This document shows positions 17,133 through 22,788 of a stretch of DNA of 22,788 bases, piece by piece. Source of the stretch: JBEIUL01 sp044356865 (GTDB lineage: Bacteria > Planctomycetota > Phycisphaerae > Phycisphaerales > SM1A02). The first letter of the stretch is position 1. Every line of letters begins with the position of its first letter. A program made the translations under genes and the position numbers. The notes under the pieces are model-generated. The model saw nothing but the letters and a program-made list of their open reading frames with translations. It ran no database searches and had not been told where the DNA came from. The stretch covers positions 1 through 22,788 of the forward strand of contig JBIKVN010000019.1 in assembly GCA_044356865.1 (NCBI GenBank). Direction: 5' to 3'.

Positions 17133-19187
17133 TCAGGATACGGTCGCGATCGCAGGGTCGGGCCGCATCGCGGCAACCTGCCCCCGCCTCGCCCGCAGCC
17201 ACCGCCCGATCGCCATCGTCGGGAAGTACAGGCGATAGAGGTGGTAACGGAGATAGAAGACCTTCGGGAAGCCCGTGCCCGTGAACTCGGTCTCGACCCA
17301 TGAGCCCGGCGGCTCGCGGTCGGGGTTGCGGACCGGGTCGAGCGCGTCCTCGGCCGTGAGCTGCGTCGCGGCAAGCCAGCGGATCGCCCGCCGCAGGTCG
17401 GGGTCGTCCGCCCCGAAGATCTCCTGGAGGACCATTGCGCCCCACGCCGTCTGGCTCGCGGTCGAGGGGCCCTTCCCCATGAGCGAACGATCCTCGTAGG
17501 AGTTCGCGCTCTCGCCGAACGAGCCGTCGGGCTTCTGCACCGACTTGACCCACGCGCCGGCCTTCTTGACCCACTCCGCGTCCCGGCTCTCACCGCAGCG
17601 GATCGGCCCGATCACCGCCTGCCACGTGCCGTAGAGGTAGTTCACGCCCCACCGGCCGAACCAGCAGCCTTCGGGCTCCTGCCGCGACCGCACGTAGGCG
17701 ATCGCCCTCCGCACCGCCGGATGGTCGGTGCGGAAGCCGTGCCACGAGAGGCATTCGAGGACGCGCCCGGTGATGTCCGGGCACGACGGGTCCTGGATCG
17801 CGTTGTGGTCGGCGAACGGGATGTGCTCCATCCACGGCCGGTCGCGGGTGCGGTCGAACGCGGCCCATCCGCCGTCGTCGTTCTGCATCGCGAGGATCCA
17901 CGCCACGCCGCGGGCCGACGCCGCCTCATTCTCGGGGCCGCCCGCCCGCTTCAGGGCCATCGCGACCATCGCGGTGTCGTCGACGTCCGGATAGAAGGCG
18001 TTCGCGTACTCAAAGAACCAGCCGCCCGGCGGCACGTCGCCGCGGACGTTCTCCTTCCAGTCGCCCTTGAAGCGGCACTCGCGGCCGCGCAGCCACGTCG
18101 CCGCGCCGCGGGATGCCGCGTGCGCCGCGAGCCCGGAATCGGCCAGGGCATAGAGCGCGATTCCCGTGTCCCAGACCGGCGAGAAGCACGGCTGGAGGTG
18201 CGTGGTGCCGTCGTCGCCCCAGGCCGTCCCGTGCAGCATGAACTCGTCGAGCTCGCGCTCGGCCCGCCGCACGACCCCGTGGTCGCGCGGGTAGCCGAGG
18301 GCCTGGAGCGCCACCTGCAGGTAGACCATCGGCGGGAAGATCGCCCCGAGGCCTGCGGTCGCCGCGGCGCCGTCCTGTCCGGCCCGGGCGAGGATCCACT
18401 CGAGCGCCCGCTCGATCGCCTTGGGCCGCAGGAAGTTCGCCCCGCTCCGGTCGAGGGCCTTGAGGAACGCGTCCGCCCCGCCGAAGAATCGCTTCCACTT
18501 CGGCGGCGTGCCGTCCTTCATCGTGAGCTGCGTCCGCCGCGACTCGTCGACGTAGAGCTCGTCGATCGATTGCTCGGGCCGCAGCGGACGCGTGGGCCGC
18601 AGGCTCGTGACGATCGCGAGCGGGAGGATCATCGTGCGGCTCCAGGCGCTCACCTTGTCGAGGTGGAACGGGAACCATTTCGGGAGGAAGACGATCTCGG
18701 GCGGGATCGCGGGCACCGCTTCCCACGAGATCTGGCCGAGGGCCGCGAGGTAGAAGTTCGTGAAGCTGTTGCAGCGTTCGGCGCCGCCCAGCGCCCGCAC
18801 GAGTTCGCGGGTCTTCCGCATCTGGGGCGACTCCGGGTCGTCGCCGGCGAGCTTGAGGCAGAAGTAGCCCTTGACCGTCGCCGAGACGTCGACTGATGAG
18901 CCCGGATACTGGCCCCAGCCGCCGTCGGGCCGGCGTTGCTTCCTCAGCATGGCCGCGAGCCGCCGCAGGAGTGCCGCGCCATCCGACCCGTCGGCGAGCG
19001 GGGCCGCCTCCTGCCCCAGCATCCACTTCATGAGGAAGTACTCGCTCTGCAGGATCGAGTCGCCCTCGAGTTCGGCGCACCAGTGGCCGTCGGGCTCCTG
19101 GAGGGAGGCGAGCGCCGAGACGGCACGGGCCAGCGTGTCCTCGACGAGCGACTCGAAACGGGCGGGATCGGCCTCGGGCGGGGTCAT
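17133..19187 (-). CDS. shc: Squalene-hopene cyclase
   Basis: A 684-residue class II terpene cyclase that folds squalene into hopene, the first hopanoid step; it acts as a monotopic protein at the inner membrane. The protonating acid motif DVDDTA is at 401-406, and the repeated QW motifs are clear (for example QRRPDGGWG at 84-92, QNDDGGWAAF and QKPDGSFGE). The N-terminal QSEYFLMKW (47-55) and GTWQAVIG are also typical. Length is close to the usual 630-720. The ATG at 19187 gives a normal N-terminus. Other hopanoid or squalene genes (hpnC-E, hpnH) are not in the window, so the gene is apart from that cluster. Next on the strand is the M1 peptidase, 4 bp away. Confidence 0.96.
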   Translation of the reverse strand: MTPPEADPARFESLVEDTLARAVSALASLQEPDGHWCAELEGDSILQSEYFLMKWMLGQEAAPLADGSDGAALLRRLAAMLRKQRRPDGGWGQYPGSSVDVSATVKGYFCLKLAGDDPESPQMRKTRELVRALGGAERCNSFTNFYLAALGQISWEAVPAIPPEIVFLPKWFPFHLDKVSAWSRTMILPLAIVTSLRPTRPLRPEQSIDELYVDESRRTQLTMKDGTPPKWKRFFGGADAFLKALDRSGANFLRPKAIERALEWILARAGQDGAAATAGLGAIFPPMVYLQVALQALGYPRDHGVVRRAERELDEFMLHGTAWGDDGTTHLQPCFSPVWDTGIALYALADSGLAAHAASRGAATWLRGRECRFKGDWKENVRGDVPPGGWFFEYANAFYPDVDDTAMVAMALKRAGGPENEAASARGVAWILAMQNDDGGWAAFDRTRDRPWMEHIPFADHNAIQDPSCPDITGRVLECLSWHGFRTDHPAVRRAIAYVRSRQEPEGCWFGRWGVNYLYGTWQAVIGPIRCGESRDAEWVKKAGAWVKSVQKPDGSFGESANSYEDRSLMGKGPSTASQTAWGAMVLQEIFGADDPDLRRAIRWLAATQLTAEDALDPVRNPDREPPGSWVETEFTGTGFPKVFYLRYHLYRLYFPTMAIGRWLRARRGQVAAMRPDPAIATVS

Positions 19188-19199
19188 GGCAAGCCGGGC

Positions 19200-19205
19200 A
19201 GTGTA
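19200..19205 (-). promoter_or_regulatory. Candidate -10 element (TACACT) before the cyclase gene
   Basis: TACACT on the minus strand ends 12 bp upstream of the cyclase ATG, within the 43-bp gap after the DUF4139 gene. It is one of several TANNNT hexamers placed 6-12 bp before start codons here. It suggests the cyclase may have its own promoter besides any read-through. No -35 box is evident. Confidence 0.3.
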
Positions 19206-19230
19206 CGGCGGGCCGCCCGGCGATTCCCGC

Positions 19231-20958
19231 TCAATCGGGAAGCGGAGTCACGGTGAGGTCCACCGGATGTCGCACCACGGTCGTCCACGTGATCGCGACC
19301 GGGGCGGGTGCCGCATTCGCGGAGCGGGCGGGCAGCGGAACGGTCCAGCGGAGCGTGCCCTGCGGCCGCTCGTCCTTGAGGTAGGCGGCGTCGGTCGAGA
19401 GCGGGCGCGAGAGGTCCTTCAGCTCGACCTTGATCCGCTCGTCGCGCGAGACCGGCTCGCGGTCGTCGACGAGCACCTCGACCGCGGAGGTCCCGGTGTT
19501 CACGAGCTCGATCCGGCGCTTCCACTCGAGGACCGTCGACTTCTCGAAGAGGCCGTCCTTGCCCGCGGTCTTCGCGACGAGCGTCCGCTTCGCCTCGATG
19601 CGGCGGTCGGCGCCGAGCCAGAAGGTCATCTCGCCGCCGGGGGGCACGTCGTCGAGCCGCGCGGTGCCGACGCTGTCGCCGCCGACGAAGACCGACGCCG
19701 GGCCCGCGACGAGCAGGTACAGGCTGTCGTTGCGGGCGACCGCCTTGCCGTAGACCGCGGGGTCGACAAGCGGCCGCGTCACGAGCGAGAAGGTCGGCGT
19801 CGCGCCGATCGTCGCGACGCGGGTCTTGCGTTCGGCCGTCGCGTCGCTCGGGATGGTCACCGGCCGCGGGATCGCGTAGGCGACGACGGCTCCGGTGGCG
19901 ACGGCCGCGGCATCGTTCATCATGCGGGCGAGGGCCTCGCCGGATTCCTCATCGCCGGCGGAGCCGAATATCCCTCGCGCCATCGATTCAGCCGGTGCGG
20001 GCGCCCCGGCCTTGAAGTAACCCCGGCCGCCCGGCTCACCGGGGGATGAGGCTGGAGGCGGCGGCAACAACGGCTCGACGAAGACCGGCGGGATGCCCGG
20101 GGGGAGCGGCCGCCGCGACGGCTCGGCGGTCGAGACCGAGAGGGCGGCGTCGTTCCAGTCCTCGCCGCTCGCCTGCACGATCACCGCGTCGAATTCGATC
20201 GACAGCGTCTTCGCGTCGGGATCGGCCCGGACGGCGTAGGCCGGCCGCCAGCCGGCGTCGCCCACGAGGTAGGTGAGCTCGACGTCCGCATCGCCGCCGG
20301 TCGTGGCGACGCTGACGACCGCTTCCCGTTCGACGCGGCTCTCACCGCCCCGGCGCTGCACCTCGTCGTCGGCGGCCCGGATCTCATCGTCGAGCTTCTG
20401 CGAACGGCGGGTGAGTTCGAGGGCGTTGCCGAGCAGGTCCTTGCGGCGTCGCGAGAGGAAGTCCATCTGCTCGCCGAGCCGGGCCGGCTCGAGGGCCCCG
20501 CCCGCCTCCTTGCCGGCGCTGTCCGCGATCCGGGCCGTCACCGCGTCGAGCAGCTTTGACTCGCCGTCGAGGGCCTTGCCGGCGAAATCCAGCTGCTGCC
20601 GCTCCCGTCGCAGCTCCTCGAGCCGGACGATCGCCGCCTGAAGTTCCGGGGCGGTCGCGGCGTCCGTGGCGATCGTACGGGTCTCGAAGCGGACGTCGAG
20701 CAGCTTCCCGCCGGTCACCTTGGCCTGAAGGGTGGCCGGATCGATCGACTCGGGAAGTCCGCCGATCCGCAGGTCCCAGAGGCCAGCTTCAGGGGGCACT
20801 TCGACCTCACGGGTGACGCCCGCCCGCGAGCGGTAGACGGTGACTTTCGCGATCGAACCGTCGGCGCGGTGCTCCCGCGGAGCGAGGTCCTGGCCGGGGG
20901 CCGACGCGACGACCGGCAACGCAAGCGACAGGGCGATGAGTGGGCAGGCGATGGGCAT
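19231..20958 (-). CDS. DUF4139-domain protein (exported, coiled-coil containing)
   Basis: A 575-residue secreted or periplasmic protein of the mucoidy-inhibitor A-like group (DUF4140/DUF4139). A signal peptide MPIACPLIALSLALPVVASA is followed by the short N-terminal beta module (VTVYRSRAGVTREVEVP, about 36-52). A helical coiled coil comes next (about 100-190). The C-terminal DUF4139 region (about 200-575) contains YLVGDAGWRPAYAVRAD and a last beta segment ending TWTTVVRHPVDLTVTPLPD. A Pro/Gly-rich insert lies near 275-310. Biochemical function is not established for this family. ATG 20958 is chosen because AGGAG lies 5 bp upstream and a signal peptide follows; the longer frame to 21228 only translates the tandem repeat array. 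It begins a minus-strand run with the cyclase, peptidase and arginase. Confidence 0.85.
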   Translation of the reverse strand: MPIACPLIALSLALPVVASAPGQDLAPREHRADGSIAKVTVYRSRAGVTREVEVPPEAGLWDLRIGGLPESIDPATLQAKVTGGKLLDVRFETRTIATDAATAPELQAAIVRLEELRRERQQLDFAGKALDGESKLLDAVTARIADSAGKEAGGALEPARLGEQMDFLSRRRKDLLGNALELTRRSQKLDDEIRAADDEVQRRGGESRVEREAVVSVATTGGDADVELTYLVGDAGWRPAYAVRADPDAKTLSIEFDAVIVQASGEDWNDAALSVSTAEPSRRPLPPGIPPVFVEPLLPPPPASSPGEPGGRGYFKAGAPAPAESMARGIFGSAGDEESGEALARMMNDAAAVATGAVVAYAIPRPVTIPSDATAERKTRVATIGATPTFSLVTRPLVDPAVYGKAVARNDSLYLLVAGPASVFVGGDSVGTARLDDVPPGGEMTFWLGADRRIEAKRTLVAKTAGKDGLFEKSTVLEWKRRIELVNTGTSAVEVLVDDREPVSRDERIKVELKDLSRPLSTDAAYLKDERPQGTLRWTVPLPARSANAAPAPVAITWTTVVRHPVDLTVTPLPD

Positions 20959-20963
20959 GGGGA

Positions 20964-20968
20964 CTCCT
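20964..20968 (-). promoter_or_regulatory. Shine-Dalgarno sequence of the DUF4139 gene
   Basis: AGGAG on the minus strand ends 5 bp before ATG 20958. It fixes the start downstream of the repeat array and rules out the longer frame that reads through it. Confidence 0.6.
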
Positions 20969-21000
20969 GGGGCGGCTACGGAACAAGCCCGCTTGGGATT

Positions 21001-21193
21001 TGGACAGGCAGAATCGGCATTGGACAGGCAGAATCGAGGTTGGACAAGCAACCTCAGGCCTGGACAGGCAACTTCCGGCTTGGACAGGCAACCTCCGGGC
21101 CTGGACAGGCAACCTCGAGCTTGGACAGGCAACCTCCGGGCAACCTCCGGGTTGGACAGGCAACTTCCGGACTTGGACCAGCAACCCTTGCAC
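21001..21193 (+). repeat. Tandem array of nine ~20-bp units, core TGGACAGGCAACCTC
   Basis: Units begin at 21001, 21021, 21041, 21061, 21081, 21102, 21122, 21153 and 21174. The steps are 20, 20, 20, 20, 21, 20, 31 and 21 bp, all in one orientation. The first ten bases are nearly invariant (TGGACAGGCA; TGGACAAGCA in unit 3, TGGACCAGCA in unit 9). The second half varies from GAATCGGCAT to ACCTCCGGGC. The unit at 21122 contains an 11-bp duplication (CAACCTCCGGG), a sign of slippage. The array lies in the 272-bp divergent region between the DUF4139 gene (-) and the metal-binding lipoprotein gene (+). The core is shared with both flanks of the transposase about 8 kb away. Confidence 0.85.
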
Positions 21194-21218
21194 CGGAATG
21201 GACCCCCCCGGTCACGGC

Positions 21219-21224
21219 TACGAT
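21219..21224 (+). promoter_or_regulatory. Candidate -10 element (TACGAT) before the metal-binding lipoprotein
   Basis: TACGAT ends 6 bp before ATG 21231 with no Shine-Dalgarno sequence between. If used as a -10 box, transcription would begin at or within a base or two of the ATG, giving a leaderless mRNA. It lies 26 bp past the repeat array, so proteins bound to the array could influence it. Confidence 0.35.
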
Positions 21225-21230
21225 CCACCC

Positions 21231-21509
21231 ATGCGGCTGCTCCCCCGCCTCCTCCCGTCGATCCTCCTGCTGTCGGCCGCCGCCTGCACCCCCCCGGTCG
21301 AACCGGTCACCGTCCACTACACCGTCGACGGCATGCACTGCGACGGCTGCGTCGCGGCCATCACCGGGAAGGTCACCGCAATCGAAGGCGTTTCCGCCTG
21401 CACCGTCAACCTCGAAAGTCGATCCGCCGATGTCACCGTGAACGATCCCGCCCTCGCTCCCAAGGTCCGCGAGGCGATCGAGCGTCTCGGCTACAGGATC
21501 GGCGAGTAG
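21231..21509 (+). CDS. Heavy-metal-associated (HMA) domain lipoprotein
   Basis: A 92-residue protein. A signal peptide ends in a lipobox (S-A-A-A-C, Cys19). A single HMA domain follows (about 27-92) with the metal-binding GMHCDGC (Cys37 and Cys40), the loop of CopZ/MerP/P-type-ATPase N-domains that binds Cu(I) or Hg(II). A lipid anchor places it outside the cytoplasm, so a MerP-like capture role or a copper chaperone is possible; no transporter gene adjoins. The start at 21231 is chosen because the longer open frame (to 20940) only translates the repeat array. Its last 19 bp overlap tail-to-tail with the phosphoesterase gene on the other strand. Confidence 0.82.
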   Translation: MRLLPRLLPSILLLSAAACTPPVEPVTVHYTVDGMHCDGCVAAITGKVTAIEGVSACTVNLESRSADVTVNDPALAPKVREAIERLGYRIGE

Positions 21510-22540
21510 GCCCGGATCGCCTCCACGACCTGCCGCATCGCCTCGTCGAGCGAGCCGCGGATGCGGGCCCCCGCCGCGTGCACATGCCCCCCGCCGCCGA
21601 ACCGGGCCGCGACCTCGTTCACGTCGAGCATCCGGCCCGCCTCGTCGCGCGGCTTCGAGCGGAACGAGAGCTTGACCAGCCCCGGCTCGGTCTCGACCGC
21701 GAAGACCACCGCCCGCACCGCCCCGACGCCCATCGGGAGCTGCACCACACCCGAAAGCTCCTCGGGCCGCGCCCCGGTCTCGTCGAGGTCGCGCCGCGAG
21801 ATCGCCATCGTCGCGACCGCGCCGCCGGCCAGATACGCCACGCTCGCAAGGGCCCTCGCCTCGATCGCAAGCCGCTCCGGCCGGTTCGACTGCTCGATGA
21901 GGGCGTGCACGCGATCCTTGTCGACGCCCGCCGCGACCAGCCGCGCGGCGAGGGCGAACTCCCGCTCGCGGGCGTTCGGGAAACGAAAGAAGCCGGTGTC
22001 GGTCGCGAGCCCGAGCCACAGCGCCTCGGCGACGCTGCCGTGCCCGCGCGAGTCGGCCCCGAAAGACGGGTCGACGCCCAGCTCCGCGACCAGTTCAGAC
22101 AGAAGTCCCGTCGTCGAGCCCCACGCGGCATCGACGACCCGCCTCGCCGCCACGCGGTCGCCGCGGGCATGATGGTCGAACCCGATCGCCCGCTCGACCC
22201 GGGCCCGCAACCACGGGGCCATCGTCTCGAGCTGCGACCACGCCCCGGTGTCGACGATCGCGACCAGGTCGAAACCGTCCCCGGGCAGGCGCGGCGACTC
22301 CGGATCGACGCACAGGATCTCGCCCTCGTCGGCGAACCGCATCAGGTTCGGCTCGAACGGGCCGACCAGCCAGCCCTCCGCCGTGATTCCGAGCGCCCGG
22401 CAGCAGCGGACGGTCGCCAGCACCGAGCCGAGGGCATCCCCGTCGGGCTTCGCGTGCGAGGTCACCACCAGCCGCCTCGCCCCGCGGATCGCCGCGGCCA
22501 GCTCGGCCACCGACGCGTTCGAAACATAATCAAAGTTCAA
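21491..22540 (-). CDS. nrnA: DHH-family phosphoesterase, NrnA-like (nanoRNase / pAp phosphatase)
   Basis: A 349-residue soluble enzyme of the DHH/DHHA1 superfamily. DHH motifs are visible: SHAKPDGDALGS (28-39), VDTG (96-99) and FDHH (121-124), plus an ATDTGFFRF segment (179-187). The C-terminal DHHA1 nucleotide-binding domain has FGGGGHVHAAG (314-324). NrnA-type proteins degrade oligoribonucleotides of 2-5 nt and dephosphorylate pAp; this domain order and length match. The start is probably TTG 22540, overlapping the ribF stop (TTGA); GTG 22510 is the alternative. A longer frame to 22774 is a shadow of ribF. The tail overlaps the HMA lipoprotein gene by 19 bp. Confidence 0.85.
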   Translation of the reverse strand: MNFDYVSNASVAELAAAIRGARRLVVTSHAKPDGDALGSVLATVRCCRALGITAEGWLVGPFEPNLMRFADEGEILCVDPESPRLPGDGFDLVAIVDTGAWSQLETMAPWLRARVERAIGFDHHARGDRVAARRVVDAAWGSTTGLLSELVAELGVDPSFGADSRGHGSVAEALWLGLATDTGFFRFPNAREREFALAARLVAAGVDKDRVHALIEQSNRPERLAIEARALASVAYLAGGAVATMAISRRDLDETGARPEELSGVVQLPMGVGAVRAVVFAVETEPGLVKLSFRSKPRDEAGRMLDVNEVAARFGGGGHVHAAGARIRGSLDEAMRQVVEAIRAYSPIL

Positions 22541-22788
22541 GCGTGCGCCCCTTCCCCCGTCACCGCCGCGAGGTCGCGGGCGATCTGCCCGGCGATCGCC
22601 TCCGGCCCCGCGAACCGCATCTGCCCGCGGATCCATCGCGTGAAGGCGATCCGCAGCGGCCAACCGTACCAGTCGAGCGGAAGCGACTCGCCCGGCAGGT
22701 GCGCCTCGCAGGTCCGCCGCGTGCCCCCGAAGGTCGACTTCGTGCCGATCGAGATCGCCGCGATCCGCTCGCACCCGTCGGGCAGCGT
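22537..22788 (-). CDS. ribF: Riboflavin kinase / FAD synthetase RibF, C-terminal end (continues beyond window)
   Basis: The last 83 residues of a longer gene that runs off the right edge, read on the minus strand to TGA 22537-22539. Motifs of the riboflavin kinase domain are clear: AISIGTKSTFGGTRRTCEAHL, then YGWPLRIAFTRWIRGQMRF and a final AGQIARDL helix. RibF makes FMN from riboflavin and FAD from FMN. The order ribF then nrnA, with a TTGA overlap at 22537-22540, suggests translational coupling; the two genes adjoin in a number of bacteria. The N-terminal adenylyltransferase half is not visible. Confidence 0.85.
   Translation of the reverse strand, partial: TLPDGCERIAAISIGTKSTFGGTRRTCEAHLPGESLPLDWYGWPLRIAFTRWIRGQMRFAGPEAIAGQIARDLAAVTGEGAHA

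Noticed and set aside
17129..17593. Upstream extension of the M1 peptidase frame
   Set aside because: It is a shadow of the cyclase C-terminus in another frame. A signal peptide begins at ATG 17128.
21001..21193. CRISPR array
   Set aside because: Units are about 20 bp, and the 10-bp variable halves are themselves related to each other. There are no spacers of uniform 30-40 bp and no cas genes in the window.
20959..21228. N-terminal extension of the DUF4139 protein with Cys-Leu-Ser/Pro-Val-Gln repeats
   Set aside because: It is only the translation of the DNA repeat array. A Shine-Dalgarno sequence and a signal peptide at ATG 20958 mark the true start.
20940..21230. N-terminal extension of the HMA lipoprotein
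   Set aside because: The extension again reads the array in another frame. The lipoprotein signal peptide begins at 21231.

Overview
The window is GC-rich, gene-dense and bacterial. GC-rich codon use, many 4-8 bp gene overlaps, lipobox proteins, a squalene-hopene cyclase and an IS200-like transposase with a YHCISRCVRR-type N-terminus together suggest a member of the Planctomycetota, possibly Phycisphaerae-like. This placement is inference from gene style; no rRNA marker is present.

Left region, bases 1-11231, all on the + strand: the C-terminal part of FeoB and an overlapping FeoB-associated Cys-motif peptide come first. An ABC-type uptake operon follows. It has two adjacent paralogous binding proteins, each with two ABC_sub_bind-like modules. 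Next are a STAS-domain protein with an unrecognised C-terminal part, a BPD_transp_2-type permease, an ATPase, a coiled-coil lipoprotein with a C-terminal membrane helix, and a transglutaminase-like lipoprotein. Stop/start overlaps of 4-8 bp join most of the genes from the second binding protein onward. The substrate cannot be read from the sequence.

Middle region, 11232-13420: a Y1/HUH (IS200-like, REP-associated-type) transposase with its catalytic residues intact. Two noncoding stretches of about 450 bp flank it. Each carries three copies of a short element with core TGGACAGGCW; the left copies are on + and the right copies on -, so the gene sits inside inverted clusters.

Right region, 13421-22788: a minus-strand run DUF4139 protein > squalene-hopene cyclase > M1-type peptidase > arginase. 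A short plus-strand heavy-metal-associated lipoprotein follows, and then the minus-strand pair ribF (C-terminal end only) > DHH-family phosphoesterase. The divergent region between the DUF4139 gene and the metal-binding lipoprotein holds a tandem array of nine roughly 20-bp units with the same TGGACAGGCAACCTC core as the transposase flanks.

The most unusual content is this repeat family. One locus has a transposase bracketed by inverted single copies; another, about 8 kb away, has an iteron-like array without a transposase. This looks like an autonomous/non-autonomous REP-like system, or a regulator-binding array derived from one. Second in interest is the ABC operon with doubled binding proteins, an embedded STAS fusion and a tethered coiled-coil lipoprotein.
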